A stretch of DNA of 64,000 nucleotides from JAVJSU01 sp040219275 (GCA_040219275.1 JAVJSU010000041.1:1-64000); one strand, 5' to 3'. Positions 33,232 through 42,255 are shown, counted from the stretch's first letter. Made by a program: numbers and translations. Notes: generated by a model from the sequence alone, not told the origin.

Positions 33232-34170
33232 CTACACGACCAGCTTATCGTAGAGCAATTCCTGCGAGATTCCCGGCAAGACCGTATGGCGACTTTCCAG
33301 CGTGAGGGACGCGGCGGTGATGCCGAGGCGCATGGCTTCATCAACCGGCACATCATTCAATAAGCCGAAGATCGCCGCCCCGCTGAACGCATCGCCCGCG
33401 CCGGTGGAATCGATGATCTTGGTGTTGATCGCCCGCAGAAAACCACCCCCGCCACTGTGCGCGTATGCGAGACCTTCGCCGCCAAGAGTCACGACGGCAA
33501 TGCCCGCCCCCTGCGCCACGAAATCACGCGCCGCCTGTGTTGCATCTTCACGCGTATACACTTTTTCGCCTTCGCCACGCATAGCGGCAGTTTCTGAGGC
33601 GTTCGGCACAACCAGATGCAATTGCGGAATAAACGGGATGAGTTTAGTGGCAAGCACGGGCGTGGTCGGGTCTGCGGCAACGTGGACATTGTATTTTTCC
33701 GCAAGCACAAACACGGTTTCGAGTGTCTCATCGTCAAGGGTTGCGTCAATCACGATGACGATGGCATCTTCAAACAGGGACTCATGCTCATACAGATATT
33801 CCGGCGTGACGTGCGCGATAATCTCAAAATCGCTGATAGCAACGTGAAGCTGTCCATCTTGCTTGAGGAGCGCCATAAACGTCCCGGTTCGGCTTTTCGG
33901 CACCTGTAAAACATGCTCACAATTGATGCCCACGCGCTCACAGGCTTTCAGCACGCGCTTCCCGTGAGAGTCCTTGCCAACCGCGGTGAGGAGCACAGTC
34001 GGCACTTCCAGACGGGCGAGATTCTCCGCGATATTACGCGCCACACCGCCCACGCTATTGCGTACCCTGCCGAGATTCGGTGTACCCCATTCAAGTTCCT
34101 GCCACGGTCTGCCTTTAATATCAATACCGGCAGAACCGATCACCAGTGCGTGTCCCTCGTCCATCATCAT
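33232..34170 (-). CDS. PfkB-family carbohydrate kinase
   Basis: A 312-residue sugar or nucleoside kinase of the ribokinase/PfkB family. The glycine-rich N-terminal region (GSAGIDIKGRPW, then GGVARNIAENLARL) binds the substrate, and DSTGAGDAFSGAAIFGLL carries the catalytic base Asp260 and the anion hole. It phosphorylates a sugar or nucleoside with ATP in the cytoplasm. The substrate cannot be decided; pseudouridine kinase-like and ribokinase-like members share this pattern. The start may be the second or third Met (MMMDEGH). It is followed by no partner enzyme in the window. Confidence 0.92.
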   Translation of the reverse strand: MMMDEGHALVIGSAGIDIKGRPWQELEWGTPNLGRVRNSVGGVARNIAENLARLEVPTVLLTAVGKDSHGKRVLKACERVGINCEHVLQVPKSRTGTFMALLKQDGQLHVAISDFEIIAHVTPEYLYEHESLFEDAIVIVIDATLDDETLETVFVLAEKYNVHVAADPTTPVLATKLIPFIPQLHLVVPNASETAAMRGEGEKVYTREDATQAARDFVAQGAGIAVVTLGGEGLAYAHSGGGGFLRAINTKIIDSTGAGDAFSGAAIFGLLNDVPVDEAMRLGITAASLTLESRHTVLPGISQELLYDKLVV

Positions 34171-34292
34171 TTACCCTTATATGCGTTGTGGATTTTTAGT
34201 CGGTGCGTTCGGAATGGTTCATGCGATCCCGAAGCAGTCCGTAAATTTATGGTTGATCCGCAGGGAGGTGCTTTCGTGTCTGTGCTGGTGGA

Positions 34293-34922
34293 TCAGCCGA
34301 GCATCAAATGCAGGCGATGTTCTAGCTCACTCAGCATCACCGCCGTCGCGCCCCAAACTTTGTGTCCATGCACGAGATAGTAAGGAATTTTAACACGCAC
34401 GCCCTGAAAGTCACGATATTCGTATTGTTTCAGGTGTTCGTCGATCAAATCGTTGAGGGGTAAGGTAAAGACTTCCGCCACTTCGTCGGGATTCGGGCGG
34501 AAATAAGGCGTAGTGGGTAGGTAGCCGACTGTGGGATAGACATTGAAATTGCTCGGCGGGATATAGACGGCGGATAATTGCCCCAACACACGCACATCAT
34601 CCGGCATGATGCCCAATTCTTCCTGAGTTTCGCGCAGGGCGGTATCCGTAAAAGATTCGTCTTCAGGGTCACGTTTGCCACCGGGGAAGCTGATTTGCCC
34701 GCTATGCCCGCGTAGATGCGCCTGTCGCCGTGTGAGGACGACATGCAAGCCGTCCACCTCGCTTACAAGTAACGCCAGCACACCGGCTTCTCTAGGCGGT
34801 GTGCCGTTCGGGTCAGGGGACATGCCACGCGGTAGGGGTGCCATGCGTAAATGGGATTCGATGTGGTCAAAAGAGTCGATGCGTAGGCACTCTTTTACGG
34901 TGTCGAGGGTGATTTCTGGCAT
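34293..34922 (-). CDS. Nudix hydrolase, CoA pyrophosphatase type
   Basis: A 209-residue Nudix protein. The box is GGKRDPEDESFTDTALRETQ followed by EELGI, which gives the canonical G-x5-E-x7-R-E-x2-E-E pattern. The preceding LTRRQAHLRGHSGQISFPGG matches the LLTKRS-x-L-x2-H-x-GxISFPGG pattern of CoA-diphosphatases (NudL type). It probably cleaves CoA to 4'-phosphopantetheine and 3',5'-ADP. ATG 34922 is chosen because GGAGA lies just upstream and the longer open frame has no support. It follows no operon partner, with the PfkB gene 122 bp downstream on the same strand. Confidence 0.92.
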   Translation of the reverse strand: MPEITLDTVKECLRIDSFDHIESHLRMAPLPRGMSPDPNGTPPREAGVLALLVSEVDGLHVVLTRRQAHLRGHSGQISFPGGKRDPEDESFTDTALRETQEELGIMPDDVRVLGQLSAVYIPPSNFNVYPTVGYLPTTPYFRPNPDEVAEVFTLPLNDLIDEHLKQYEYRDFQGVRVKIPYYLVHGHKVWGATAVMLSELEHRLHLMLG

Positions 34923-34979
34923 AAGTCTCCGCTGAATATGTATGGGCTGTAATATATGAACATCGGACAAGATTTATGT

Positions 34980-35130
34980 GACTTGAGTAGACGTTCAATC
35001 AAAAGCTGGTCAGTAGATCAGCCTGTCAGCTAGTCAGTAGAAGCACGCATTTTGCACAGCACGACCTGCTTTTTGGCTGAAATGCTGAAGTGCTGACACG
35101 CTGAAGTGCTCATTGCTTTAAGTTTTTAGC
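34980..35130. repeat. Degenerate word repeat (gctgaagtgctgac)
   Basis: This gap contains near copies of gtcagtagatcagcctgtcagctagtc and gctgaagtgctgacacgctgaagtgctc. It is non-coding on both strands. The same vocabulary (gctgatctgctgactagc, catttcagcgtctcagcatttcag) recurs at 45490-45590. Confidence 0.6.
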
Positions 35131-35173
35131 AGGTTATCCGTAAATTCCATAGCCACACTGCCCAAACTATCAA

Positions 35174-36385
35174 TTACGCTTGTTTACTTATTTCGGGTGA
35201 GTCTAAATCATCGAACCAGACATGCAAATAATGCTCTTTGCGCTCGTAAAGTTTGCCTGTACTGATTTCCGGTCTGGTTTCACCGCGCGGAATCAAGCGT
35301 AAACGCAGGCGATCTATGCCCGGTCTGCCCTGTTCCTGCCAATTATTGACCAATTCTTCGACCATCAGAAAAGCATCTGCACCGGCGAAGCAATGCGTTC
35401 CGCCCAGCCCGAAATACGGCACGAAACAGGCGCTTCCGGCGGTAAACAGCGCGAAACCTTCACCACCCATCCCATACGCTTGCTGGTCACCACGCACTTC
35501 GTAGAGCGCAAAAATATAATGTTCCGGTTCGTGGAGCATGATATAGGGCAGGCAACCGTACCAATATTCCTCGGATGCCAGCGGGATCGTCAATTGGCAC
35601 AGGTCGAAATCTTCCAGCAATAAGGCATTCAGCGCCGCAGAATCAATGCTACGGATGTCATCGGCTAACAGCGACAGGGATGTGCTCCCGATGCGCTTAT
35701 TGACCTGTGGACCTGCCGCCATGCCACGCATATACACAAACGCGCCGGAGGTGTTCCATTCGCTATAGAGCACATCGTCGCTTTCTTTGACGAAAGTAGC
35801 GATCACCTGTAAGCCATCCAACCAGACCGGCACAACCAAACGCCCATTGGGTTTAAGTTGGCGAATCCACGCCGGGGGAATATCCCACACGCCGACAGTA
35901 GAGACAATGCGATCATAAGCGGCACGGGGGGCATAACCGGATGCACCATCTCCGTTGACGATGTTGATGTTCCTGAAGCCGAGTTTAAGCAGATTCTTCT
36001 CGGCGGCGTGGGTCATTTCGCGGTCAATTTCAATCGACGTGACCGTGCTATCCGCGCCGAGTACATGCCGTAACAACGCGGCAAAATAGCCCGTCCCTGT
36101 GCCAATTTCCAGCACATTTTGACCGGAAGAAAGATCAAGCTGATGGAGCATCTGCGCCAGCATACTCGGCATGATGGATGAAATAACAGCTTCGTTATTT
36201 TCATCATATTCAATGACGATGGATGTGTCGGTGTAGACATCTTGTGGATCAGCTTGAGGGATGAAAATATGACGCGGCACTTCAGCAAATGCCGCTTCGA
36301 TGCGTGAATCCTGTAACTTACCGCGCTCGGTCAATAAATTGACAAGCGGTTCCGTTTGTATTTTATCCGTTTTGTCGATGGGCAT
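35174..36385 (-). CDS. Protein-L-isoaspartate O-methyltransferase-like protein with C-terminal extension
   Basis: A 403-residue SAM-dependent methyltransferase. The first 215 residues match isoaspartyl methyltransferase (PCMT): AAFAEVPRHIFIPQ, then the SAM loop VLEIGTGTGYFAALLRHV and NGDGASGYAPRAAYDRIVSTVGVWDIPPAW. The remaining 190 residues are an extension not present in ordinary 210-residue Pcm, of unknown role. PCMT repairs damaged aspartate in proteins, but long versions also modify peptides. ATG 36385 is chosen, overlapping the upstream gene by 23 nt; earlier in-frame codons fall inside that gene. The MTase call is firm, the substrate less so. Confidence 0.85.
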   Translation of the reverse strand: MPIDKTDKIQTEPLVNLLTERGKLQDSRIEAAFAEVPRHIFIPQADPQDVYTDTSIVIEYDENNEAVISSIMPSMLAQMLHQLDLSSGQNVLEIGTGTGYFAALLRHVLGADSTVTSIEIDREMTHAAEKNLLKLGFRNINIVNGDGASGYAPRAAYDRIVSTVGVWDIPPAWIRQLKPNGRLVVPVWLDGLQVIATFVKESDDVLYSEWNTSGAFVYMRGMAAGPQVNKRIGSTSLSLLADDIRSIDSAALNALLLEDFDLCQLTIPLASEEYWYGCLPYIMLHEPEHYIFALYEVRGDQQAYGMGGEGFALFTAGSACFVPYFGLGGTHCFAGADAFLMVEELVNNWQEQGRPGIDRLRLRLIPRGETRPEISTGKLYERKEHYLHVWFDDLDSPEISKQA

Positions 36386-36719
36386 ACCATGCTCTTCGTT
36401 TACGCAAAGAAACGCCCGCTTCCGCATCACTGCGGCGGCTTGTGCGTACACGCCCGCGTGCATCAATATGCACTTGCCCCGCCTTTTGTAGGCGTGCAAA
36501 TTCCTCCGGTGTAATTACCGGTGCAGGCTCTCCGCCAAGTCGCTCCAGACGTTCTCCCATAGCGGGATCATCTGAATTCGGGGTTTCGTCACGCTCAATA
36601 CGATCATTCGTGGGTGATTGCGCGGCGTGATTGTTGTTCGTTGGATCCACCGCGTCGTTGTGAAAATCGTCTGATGTGGTGATGTTATCCTCAGTGGGCA
36701 TATTGTTTTCGTCACTCAT
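36363..36719 (-). CDS. Small acidic, disordered protein
   Basis: A 118-residue protein very rich in Asp, Asn, Glu and Thr in its first 60 residues (MSDENNMPTEDNITTSDDFHND and so on), then a more ordered part (ITPEEFARLQKAGQVHIDARGRVRT). There is no signal or membrane segment, and no recognised domain. It overlaps the methyltransferase gene downstream by 23 nt, which implies translational coupling. It could be a substrate or chaperone of that enzyme, but this is a guess. The C-terminus (HRQNG) does not look like a ubiquitin-like GG tail. Confidence 0.65.
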   Translation of the reverse strand: MSDENNMPTEDNITTSDDFHNDAVDPTNNNHAAQSPTNDRIERDETPNSDDPAMGERLERLGGEPAPVITPEEFARLQKAGQVHIDARGRVRTSRRSDAEAGVSLRKRRAWYAHRQNG

Positions 36720-37046
36720 AGGTCGTTTTAGATAAAAGAGGTCAGATTGGTAGACACTACACGAGACACTAGATGTTAGAGGCTAGATGATAGATGAAAA
36801 AACAATTAACTGAATAAGCGTTTACGTCTTTTGTCTATGATCTTAAGCCATTAGATTTTGGATGCTAGATAAATGCCTATCGCGATCAATAAGCGATGAT
36901 GGTCTGTCTATCTGTTGTCTTTAATCTAATATCTGTCGTCTACTGTCTTACCCTTTTATCCCTTTCCTTTCTCAATCTTCGTCTATCCTAGCACAAAACA
37001 CGGCTAGAGAGTTATAAAATTTTGTTAGCGTTTGACAATTATCCGC
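36720..37046. other. Non-coding gap with AGAT/CTGTCTA word repeats
   Basis: A 327-nt spacer. From 36745 to 36960 it is built from words such as actagatgttagaggctagatgatagatg and ctgtctatctgttgtctttaatctaatatctg. No gene, promoter-like sequence or ubiquitin-like ORF is seen on either strand. It separates the acidic protein from the E1-like gene. Confidence 0.6.
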
Positions 37047-37982
37047 TTATTTCTGGCTTTGTTGCGCTTCGTCGTCTTCCAATTCAATGCCAAAGCCAGC
37101 AGTCAGATCAGCCAATGAGAGTTCGCCGGATGTGCCGTCTTCGCCCTCTGCCTGTGCAGACGCGTGCATTGCATCACCGCACACCAGACATTGCGGGTCA
37201 CGCGCAATCGTCACCCACACGGCAGAATGCGGCGGAGTCACCACGCCGTCAATAATTTCGATGGCATTGTTCGCCATAATCAGCGTGTTGCCGGGCATCT
37301 CGCGGTATAAATCCGTATCGCGCAGTAATTCTTTCAGCGCCAGATCACCCTGCGCCGCCGCCACCCGAACAACGTGTAACCATAGCGCGGGTTCGGCTTC
37401 TAATGTGCCTTCCGGTCCGATCATGCCATAATCAAGCTCTTTAGAGCCATCCGCATCCGGCATCACCAAGCCGTCGCGCAATTCCGCCGCCCAACACGCA
37501 TAACAGGGTCCATCATAGGGATGAATCACGACGACATCGCCGCCTTCGCCCCGCTCATACACGCCCGCATAAATCGCCGGAATATCCCGCGCTAAACAGG
37601 CTTCGTTGATCTTATATTTTGCGCCTTCGCCATCCACGCCGACGACCAGCAAATCCAGATCATCGAGCGCGTCCATGTGATCTTCGATGCGTCCGACGCG
37701 CACATCAATTTCTGCGTCGGGGTTGCGTTGCTTGATGAGATTCGCCACGACTGACGCTTTAGGCTGTCCCAGATCACGCAAATCCGCAACATGGCGGACG
37801 ATATTGCTGGCTTCTAGTGTATCGTCATCGACCAGCACAAATTTGCCCACCCCACTCATGGCGAGGCTCTGCGCGACAAACCCACCACCGGAGCCTAATC
37901 CAACCACGCCCACCCGTTTTTCTGCGAGGCGTTGTAAGTTTGCTGTGCCAAGTAAGCGTTCTACCCGATCCCATGCCGTCAT
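37047..37982 (-). CDS. ThiF/E1-like adenylyltransferase
   Basis: A 311-residue Rossmann-fold adenylating enzyme. The ATP site is GVVGLGSGGGFV (25-36), VDDDTLEASNIVRHV carries Asp51-Asp54 and Arg63, and Lys75 follows. Zinc is likely held by CYAC (Cys160, Cys163) and CLVC (Cys265, Cys268), as in MoeB and ThiF. The enzyme would adenylate a ubiquitin-like or sulfur-carrier C-terminus. It is the last gene of a minus-strand trio and overlaps the JAB gene by 4 nt (ATGA), so it is translated with it. ThiF proteins beside JAB and E2 genes form predicted prokaryotic ubiquitin-like systems. The catalytic cysteine that would form a thioester is not obvious. Confidence 0.9.
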   Translation of the reverse strand: MTAWDRVERLLGTANLQRLAEKRVGVVGLGSGGGFVAQSLAMSGVGKFVLVDDDTLEASNIVRHVADLRDLGQPKASVVANLIKQRNPDAEIDVRVGRIEDHMDALDDLDLLVVGVDGEGAKYKINEACLARDIPAIYAGVYERGEGGDVVVIHPYDGPCYACWAAELRDGLVMPDADGSKELDYGMIGPEGTLEAEPALWLHVVRVAAAQGDLALKELLRDTDLYREMPGNTLIMANNAIEIIDGVVTPPHSAVWVTIARDPQCLVCGDAMHASAQAEGEDGTSGELSLADLTAGFGIELEDDEAQQSQK

Positions 37983-39175
37983 GAGTGTTCCTCCTTCTCA
38001 GTTTCGGCTGTATCTTTGATCGCTTCATCCGTTCTATCGGCTGTTTCGCTGATGTCGTCATTATCGGCTTCAATTGTAACCGGCACGTTGACGGCTTTTG
38101 CATCCGTTGCGTCTGTACTCACCGCTTCTGATGGACGGATGCCGAGATGGGTTTCCAGCGCGTGAACGTAATCCACCAGATAAGTATCCGCTGTCCATTG
38201 CCAATCGGGCGGGTTAGTGACCGGTTCGGATTGCGCCCACAGGCTTTCAAACACATCGTAAATATCGTCGCCGGTTTGCATCTGCCGGAAGGGGGCGACG
38301 CGGGCGAACGGTGCGCTTTCGGGATAATCCCAATGTGTGCCGATCATCAAAATCTTAGACGCGCCCTGCCGTGCCATCATGAAGCAAATTTCCAGCGGTA
38401 ATTTTTTGTCTGCGTTCCATAGCAGGAGGGATACAAACAAGCCATCGCCCTGCAATTGTGCCATCTCGGTTTCGGCGCGGTCTGGATTAATCAGATGCCA
38501 CGGGTAACGAGTCAGTTCCGGCAATTTATCGGCTGGATACACCACTGGATTAATCGGCTGGAACATCGCCACTTCACGGTGGATATACCACCAATCGACG
38601 CGCATAAATTCACCATCACCGCTGGGCATGGTGTTATAGTTGACCGTCGCCTCGCTAGATGCTGTGGTCGCCGGATGCCCGATAGTCACAATCGGCACGA
38701 GCAAGGCTTCCATCTCGTTTTCTTCATCATCCAGCCAATTGAGCGCGGTCATCAGGTCGCCACCACTCGGCGCGATCATGTAGCCAGGCTGTTTGTGCCA
38801 ATCGCCCAGATAGCGCAGGGGTTCATCCCATTTCGCCTGTTCCGCGCCCTGTGCAGTCTCGCGCAGATAATCACGGCGAGCATGCCAATTTTCCTGCAAC
38901 CACCAGATGATCTCGTCCTGCTGTTCGTCACCCTGTTGAAAGGTGTGCATATGACGTACCGCAGTTTCATCCGGCGAGATGGTATCCAGCACGTAAATCG
39001 TCGGTACGCCGTTGGTATATTTGCCGGGGTCGATAATGCCAATCATCGCCTCGCCTGTTTCGTCTTCCATAAATTGGGAAGCCGCCGCCGCCATTTTGTC
39101 GATGACGCGTTGTGATATTACTAAATTCGGGACGATGCCTCGCGTTCCCATGAGCCGTCTCCAGAGTCGTTTCAT
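37979..39175 (-). CDS. JAB/JAMM metallopeptidase-like protein with an altered zinc motif
   Basis: A 398-residue protein. Residues 15-150 form a JAB-like domain: Glu42 in TGEAMIGI, then GDWHKQPGYMIAPSGGD, which fits E...H-x-H-x7-S-x2-D with exact spacing (His127, Ser137, Asp140) except that the second His is Gln129. JAB proteins remove ubiquitin-like modifiers. The His-to-Gln change may weaken zinc binding. The C-terminal half (150-398) has no recognised domain and ends in an acidic tail. ATG 39175 is chosen (GGAGA 5 nt upstream, 1 nt after the E2 stop); an in-frame start further up would overlap the E2 gene. Confidence 0.8.
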   Translation of the reverse strand: MKRLWRRLMGTRGIVPNLVISQRVIDKMAAAASQFMEDETGEAMIGIIDPGKYTNGVPTIYVLDTISPDETAVRHMHTFQQGDEQQDEIIWWLQENWHARRDYLRETAQGAEQAKWDEPLRYLGDWHKQPGYMIAPSGGDLMTALNWLDDEENEMEALLVPIVTIGHPATTASSEATVNYNTMPSGDGEFMRVDWWYIHREVAMFQPINPVVYPADKLPELTRYPWHLINPDRAETEMAQLQGDGLFVSLLLWNADKKLPLEICFMMARQGASKILMIGTHWDYPESAPFARVAPFRQMQTGDDIYDVFESLWAQSEPVTNPPDWQWTADTYLVDYVHALETHLGIRPSEAVSTDATDAKAVNVPVTIEADNDDISETADRTDEAIKDTAETEKEEHS

Positions 39176-39176
39176 T

Positions 39177-39647
39177 CTATCTCCGCTGTGGCGGTAACGG
39201 TGTATTCGGATTGATACGTTCCTCAATTCCGGGCCAATCACCGGTTGCCCGCCATGTGTAATAGGCATAAAGCCATTGTATCGCCCACGCCGTCACCGTG
39301 ACAGCCGTAGACCTTGCCGGATTCCAGCCGTATTGCTCCCCGTCTTTGGGATTGAACAAACACAGCTGACCGTCTTCGTATTGGTGTTTTTCACTGAAAA
39401 CACGCGGGCTGAGTATATATGCCTCCGCCGGACGATTGGGATAATCATTCGGGTACAGAATTTTTAAACTATGATCCGGGCGTTTGAGTCGCGCCAGATT
39501 CACCTGTACCGTACCTTCCCAATGCAATAAGCCGTACTGTGGCACCACCAGCCTAAAAGTATTGCCGAACGTCGCCCTCATTGCCTCGACTTCCAGCCGT
39601 AGCCGGGGCGAGACATTGGTACGCGTTCCCCACCATGCCGTTGCCAT
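39177..39647 (-). CDS. E2-like ubiquitin-conjugating enzyme homologue
   Basis: A 156-residue protein with the prokaryotic E2 fold. ILYPNDYPNRPAEAYILSP (62-81) matches the YPxxYPxxPP strand of E2 enzymes, and KHQYEDGQLCLFNP (87-100) carries the candidate catalytic Cys96 behind a His and Tyr, as in bacterial E2 families. YGWNPARSTAVTVTAWAIQWL forms the C-terminal helix with the typical Trp-rich pattern. It is the first gene of the E2-JAB-E1 operon, with 1 nt to the JAB gene. It would take a modifier from the E1 and pass it to a target. No ubiquitin-like gene is seen beside it. Confidence 0.85.
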   Translation of the reverse strand: MATAWWGTRTNVSPRLRLEVEAMRATFGNTFRLVVPQYGLLHWEGTVQVNLARLKRPDHSLKILYPNDYPNRPAEAYILSPRVFSEKHQYEDGQLCLFNPKDGEQYGWNPARSTAVTVTAWAIQWLYAYYTWRATGDWPGIEERINPNTPLPPQRR

Positions 39648-39935
39648 TGATTTGTCCTTCTACAAACACACATGCTCACCAGACTCTATAGCAGAATGGG
39701 CGTGCTTGTCCAGCGGTCATGCTGTAATTATTTTACGTATTTTACGCGTTGTGGTTGCACGCCACCCCAATATTTATAGTAATCAAATACTTCAGCACAA
39801 AATCCCCCTAAGAGTGGGGGTATGTTTGGGGCGTAAATCTGTGGGCAGGCTACTAAATCGTAACCTCATAGTAATTGATTATTAAGTGGATGCTTGATAA
39901 AATAAAGTGATAAATCTGGAAACCGGAGGATGCTC

Positions 39936-40448
39936 TTGAGTGACTTAACCATTACGAACGTATTTTTTGATGCGGCGATAGCGCAACTGCGTGATGTCGC
40001 CCGGCGGACGGTCAACGTGGCACAACGCCAAACCGATGGGCTGGCGCATGAAGATACACTCGTGCAATTGCCGTTTCGCGCTAACTGTATGAATTGGATA
40101 CTCGGTCATATTATCAGCACACGCGGGGTGATGTTGCGCGAACTGAATGCAGAACCCGTATTCACAGAAGACGAGAACGCTATATACGTGTCCGGTTCCG
40201 CGCCCATCACGGATGGCACAAACGCCCTGCGCTTAGAAACACTCATGGAAAAATTAGCCAGCGCCAATGAACGCCTGAACCTCGCGTTGGATCATACGAC
40301 GCTTGAGCATCTCTTAGAGATCGTCAATGAAGAAAAAGGCACCACCCGCCTCGCTAAATTGCAAGGCTTAGCGTGGCACGAAGCCTACCATATCGGTCAG
40401 TTGGAGCATTTACGACAGGCGGCAGGCAAGGACGATCATATTTTTTAG
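39936..40448 (+). CDS. DinB-fold protein
   Basis: A 170-residue four-helix bundle with metal-site residues: NWILGHIISTRGVML early and WHEAYHIGQLEHLRQ late, which give the three-His site of the DinB/YfiT superfamily. TTG 39936 is preferred because GGAGG ends 6 nt upstream; the ATG at 39930 touches that site. Members act as thiol-dependent transferases or unknown metal proteins, usually in stress response. There are two more DinB-fold proteins in the window (42256-42726, 50231-50719). Substrate unknown. Confidence 0.85.
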   Translation: MSDLTITNVFFDAAIAQLRDVARRTVNVAQRQTDGLAHEDTLVQLPFRANCMNWILGHIISTRGVMLRELNAEPVFTEDENAIYVSGSAPITDGTNALRLETLMEKLASANERLNLALDHTTLEHLLEIVNEEKGTTRLAKLQGLAWHEAYHIGQLEHLRQAAGKDDHIF

Positions 40449-40700
40449 GCGATTGTGTTACTGATAAAGATGATGCACGAACCTTTTTTAGCTACAGAGG
40501 CACGACGACGATGATGATTGACATTCTCAAACCCTCCTAAAGTACGATAATGTCGAAGACCATTCTCCTTACATCGTTTCTAGTGCCTCTGTTGTTTTTA
40601 CCCTCCCCCTTATTTTGATTTCCTTGTCTTTTTTGTAATACATTTTCTGCGACTGGCAATAACATAGCAACATAACCACTTGTCAAGTTCGTGGGAATTT

Positions 40701-41264
40701 ATGGACAATTCAACTCAGATTTTATCAGATGAAAACGAGATCATCGTTAGGTCACTAACGGATATTTCTGCCTTTGCTGTTCTGTACGATTATTATGCAC
40801 CGCGTGTTTACACTTATATACGGTACCGCGTAAACGATATAAATACAGCGGATGACCTGACCGCGCAAACATTCGAGAAAGCCTTATCAAGTCTACCAAA
40901 TTATCAGCCAACACGATCCGCGTTTAGTGCATGGCTATTTGGAATCGCGCATCATGTCGTCACACGCCATTACCGCACACGTCAAAGACAACAATGGTTT
41001 TCGTTAGATGGCTTTTTGAGCCATCAAAGCGACATATCATCGCCCGAAGACACTGCCATTCGAAACGAAATTAACAACCAACTTCTGCACGCGGTTAAGC
41101 AATTGCCAGCCCGTGAACGGGATTTGATCGCCCTGAAGTTTGCAACAGGATTAACCAACCGAGAGATCGCCCGCATTACCGGATTCAGTGAAAGCAATGT
41201 TGGCGTTATTGTGTATCGTGCAATTAAAAAATTACGAGAGAAATTGAGTGAATCGAGGGACTAA
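40701..41264 (+). CDS. ECF-type RNA polymerase sigma factor
   Basis: A 187-residue sigma-70 factor of the ECF class. Region 2 is ISAFAVLYDYYAPRVYTYIRY and DDLTAQTFEKALSSLPNYQ, and region 4 is LPARERDLIALKFATGLTNREIARITGFSESNVGVIVYRAIKKLREKL. There is no region 1 or 3. ATG 40701 has GGGA upstream. The next gene starts immediately after the stop and encodes a membrane protein, the usual position of an anti-sigma factor. It should direct transcription of a stress or envelope regulon. Confidence 0.95.
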   Translation: MDNSTQILSDENEIIVRSLTDISAFAVLYDYYAPRVYTYIRYRVNDINTADDLTAQTFEKALSSLPNYQPTRSAFSAWLFGIAHHVVTRHYRTRQRQQWFSLDGFLSHQSDISSPEDTAIRNEINNQLLHAVKQLPARERDLIALKFATGLTNREIARITGFSESNVGVIVYRAIKKLREKLSESRD

Positions 41265-42164
41265 ATGAGCCTAAAAAATGAGATTATACGGTTCAATCAT
41301 CGGATTGATGCACTCATTCAGGGCGAATCACCTTTGCCCATTAATGATAATGATAAAGAACTTCTCGAAATTGCAAAACAACTTGCCCAAACTGATCTTA
41401 GCGCGGAGAGCAAAAGACTTGTTTCAATCCGGCAAGACATCCTTAGCGGATCAACCACGCCTATTCATAACCGACACCTGTCTAAAAACAACCGATTTCG
41501 TTTAGTCTATGCCAGTGTCGCTAGCATCGTATTATTTATGCTGATTGTCTTGACAGTCCCACCGCTTAGACATTTGGCGCAGGATATTATTGGACGTTTC
41601 GGTAATTTAATTATTACGGATGCGCCCACTCAATATGAGCTTGCCCGAAACGGCACACCTACCTCTACACCGCGTCCTCGCCCCACAGGTACACCGCCGG
41701 GCGAGAGTTTTATCAGCCTCACCTATAATGAAATTGACGCACTCTTAGACTTTCCGATCTATATCCCGCAATACATTCCGGATGGCTTCAACTTTTGTTG
41801 TTATGGTGGCAATTTCTTTGGAGAAACACCAAATCATGCCCTCGCATTTTATTCTAGGCAGGCAGGTTATCACGATGATATGCTTAACATTCGCCAACAA
41901 CTGCCAGATGAGAGTAGTGATCTGATTGAATTTGCGGTGGGGGATGCCGTAATAGAAGAGGTTGCGGTCAACGGCAATGCGGGGCTATGGGTTGGCGAAG
42001 CATTGGTCGGTCAGCGATGGACACCAAGCGGCGAACAATCCTATGTGACCTATAATTTTCTGTATTGGGAGCAAGACGGCTATGTATTTTCTATCCAAAG
42101 CGATGTGCTTTCGCAGGAAGAAATTCTGAGAATCGCAGAGTCAATGGTTCCGGCACAGAATTAA
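41265..42164 (+). CDS. Membrane protein coupled to the ECF sigma (anti-sigma-like, DUF4367-type)
   Basis: A 299-residue protein starting at the base after the sigma stop. The N-terminal 80 residues are helical and probably cytoplasmic, one membrane helix (about 82-102, LVYASVASIVLFMLIVLTV) follows, then a Thr/Pro linker (TPTSTPRPRPTGTPPGE) and an outer domain from about 150 (IPQYIPDGFNFC, then WEQDGYVFSIQSDVLSQEEILRIAESM) of the DUF4367 kind. This topology suits an anti-sigma factor that holds the sigma at the membrane. No zinc-type ZAS motif is seen, so the mechanism is inferred from position. Confidence 0.8.
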   Translation: MSLKNEIIRFNHRIDALIQGESPLPINDNDKELLEIAKQLAQTDLSAESKRLVSIRQDILSGSTTPIHNRHLSKNNRFRLVYASVASIVLFMLIVLTVPPLRHLAQDIIGRFGNLIITDAPTQYELARNGTPTSTPRPRPTGTPPGESFISLTYNEIDALLDFPIYIPQYIPDGFNFCCYGGNFFGETPNHALAFYSRQAGYHDDMLNIRQQLPDESSDLIEFAVGDAVIEEVAVNGNAGLWVGEALVGQRWTPSGEQSYVTYNFLYWEQDGYVFSIQSDVLSQEEILRIAESMVPAQN

Positions 42165-42214
42165 ATTGGATTTCCAGCAAAATATGGTGGCGATGGTTTC
42201 ATAGTGATGCAAAG

Positions 42215-42245
42215 GAGGGCGCGAATAGAAATTTTTTGCGCCCTC
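42215..42245. terminator. Hairpin between convergent genes
   Basis: GAGGGCGC (42215-42222) pairs with GCGCCCTC (42238-42245) around a T-rich loop. It lies between the sigma-operon end and the convergent DinB-fold gene. Confidence 0.5.
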
Positions 42246-42255
42246 AGTGCTACCG

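Noticed and set aside
36363..36719. The acidic 118-residue protein as the ubiquitin-like modifier of the E2-JAB-E1 operon
   Set aside because: It has no beta-grasp pattern, ends NG rather than GG, overlaps the methyltransferase gene, and is separated from the operon by 327 nt.
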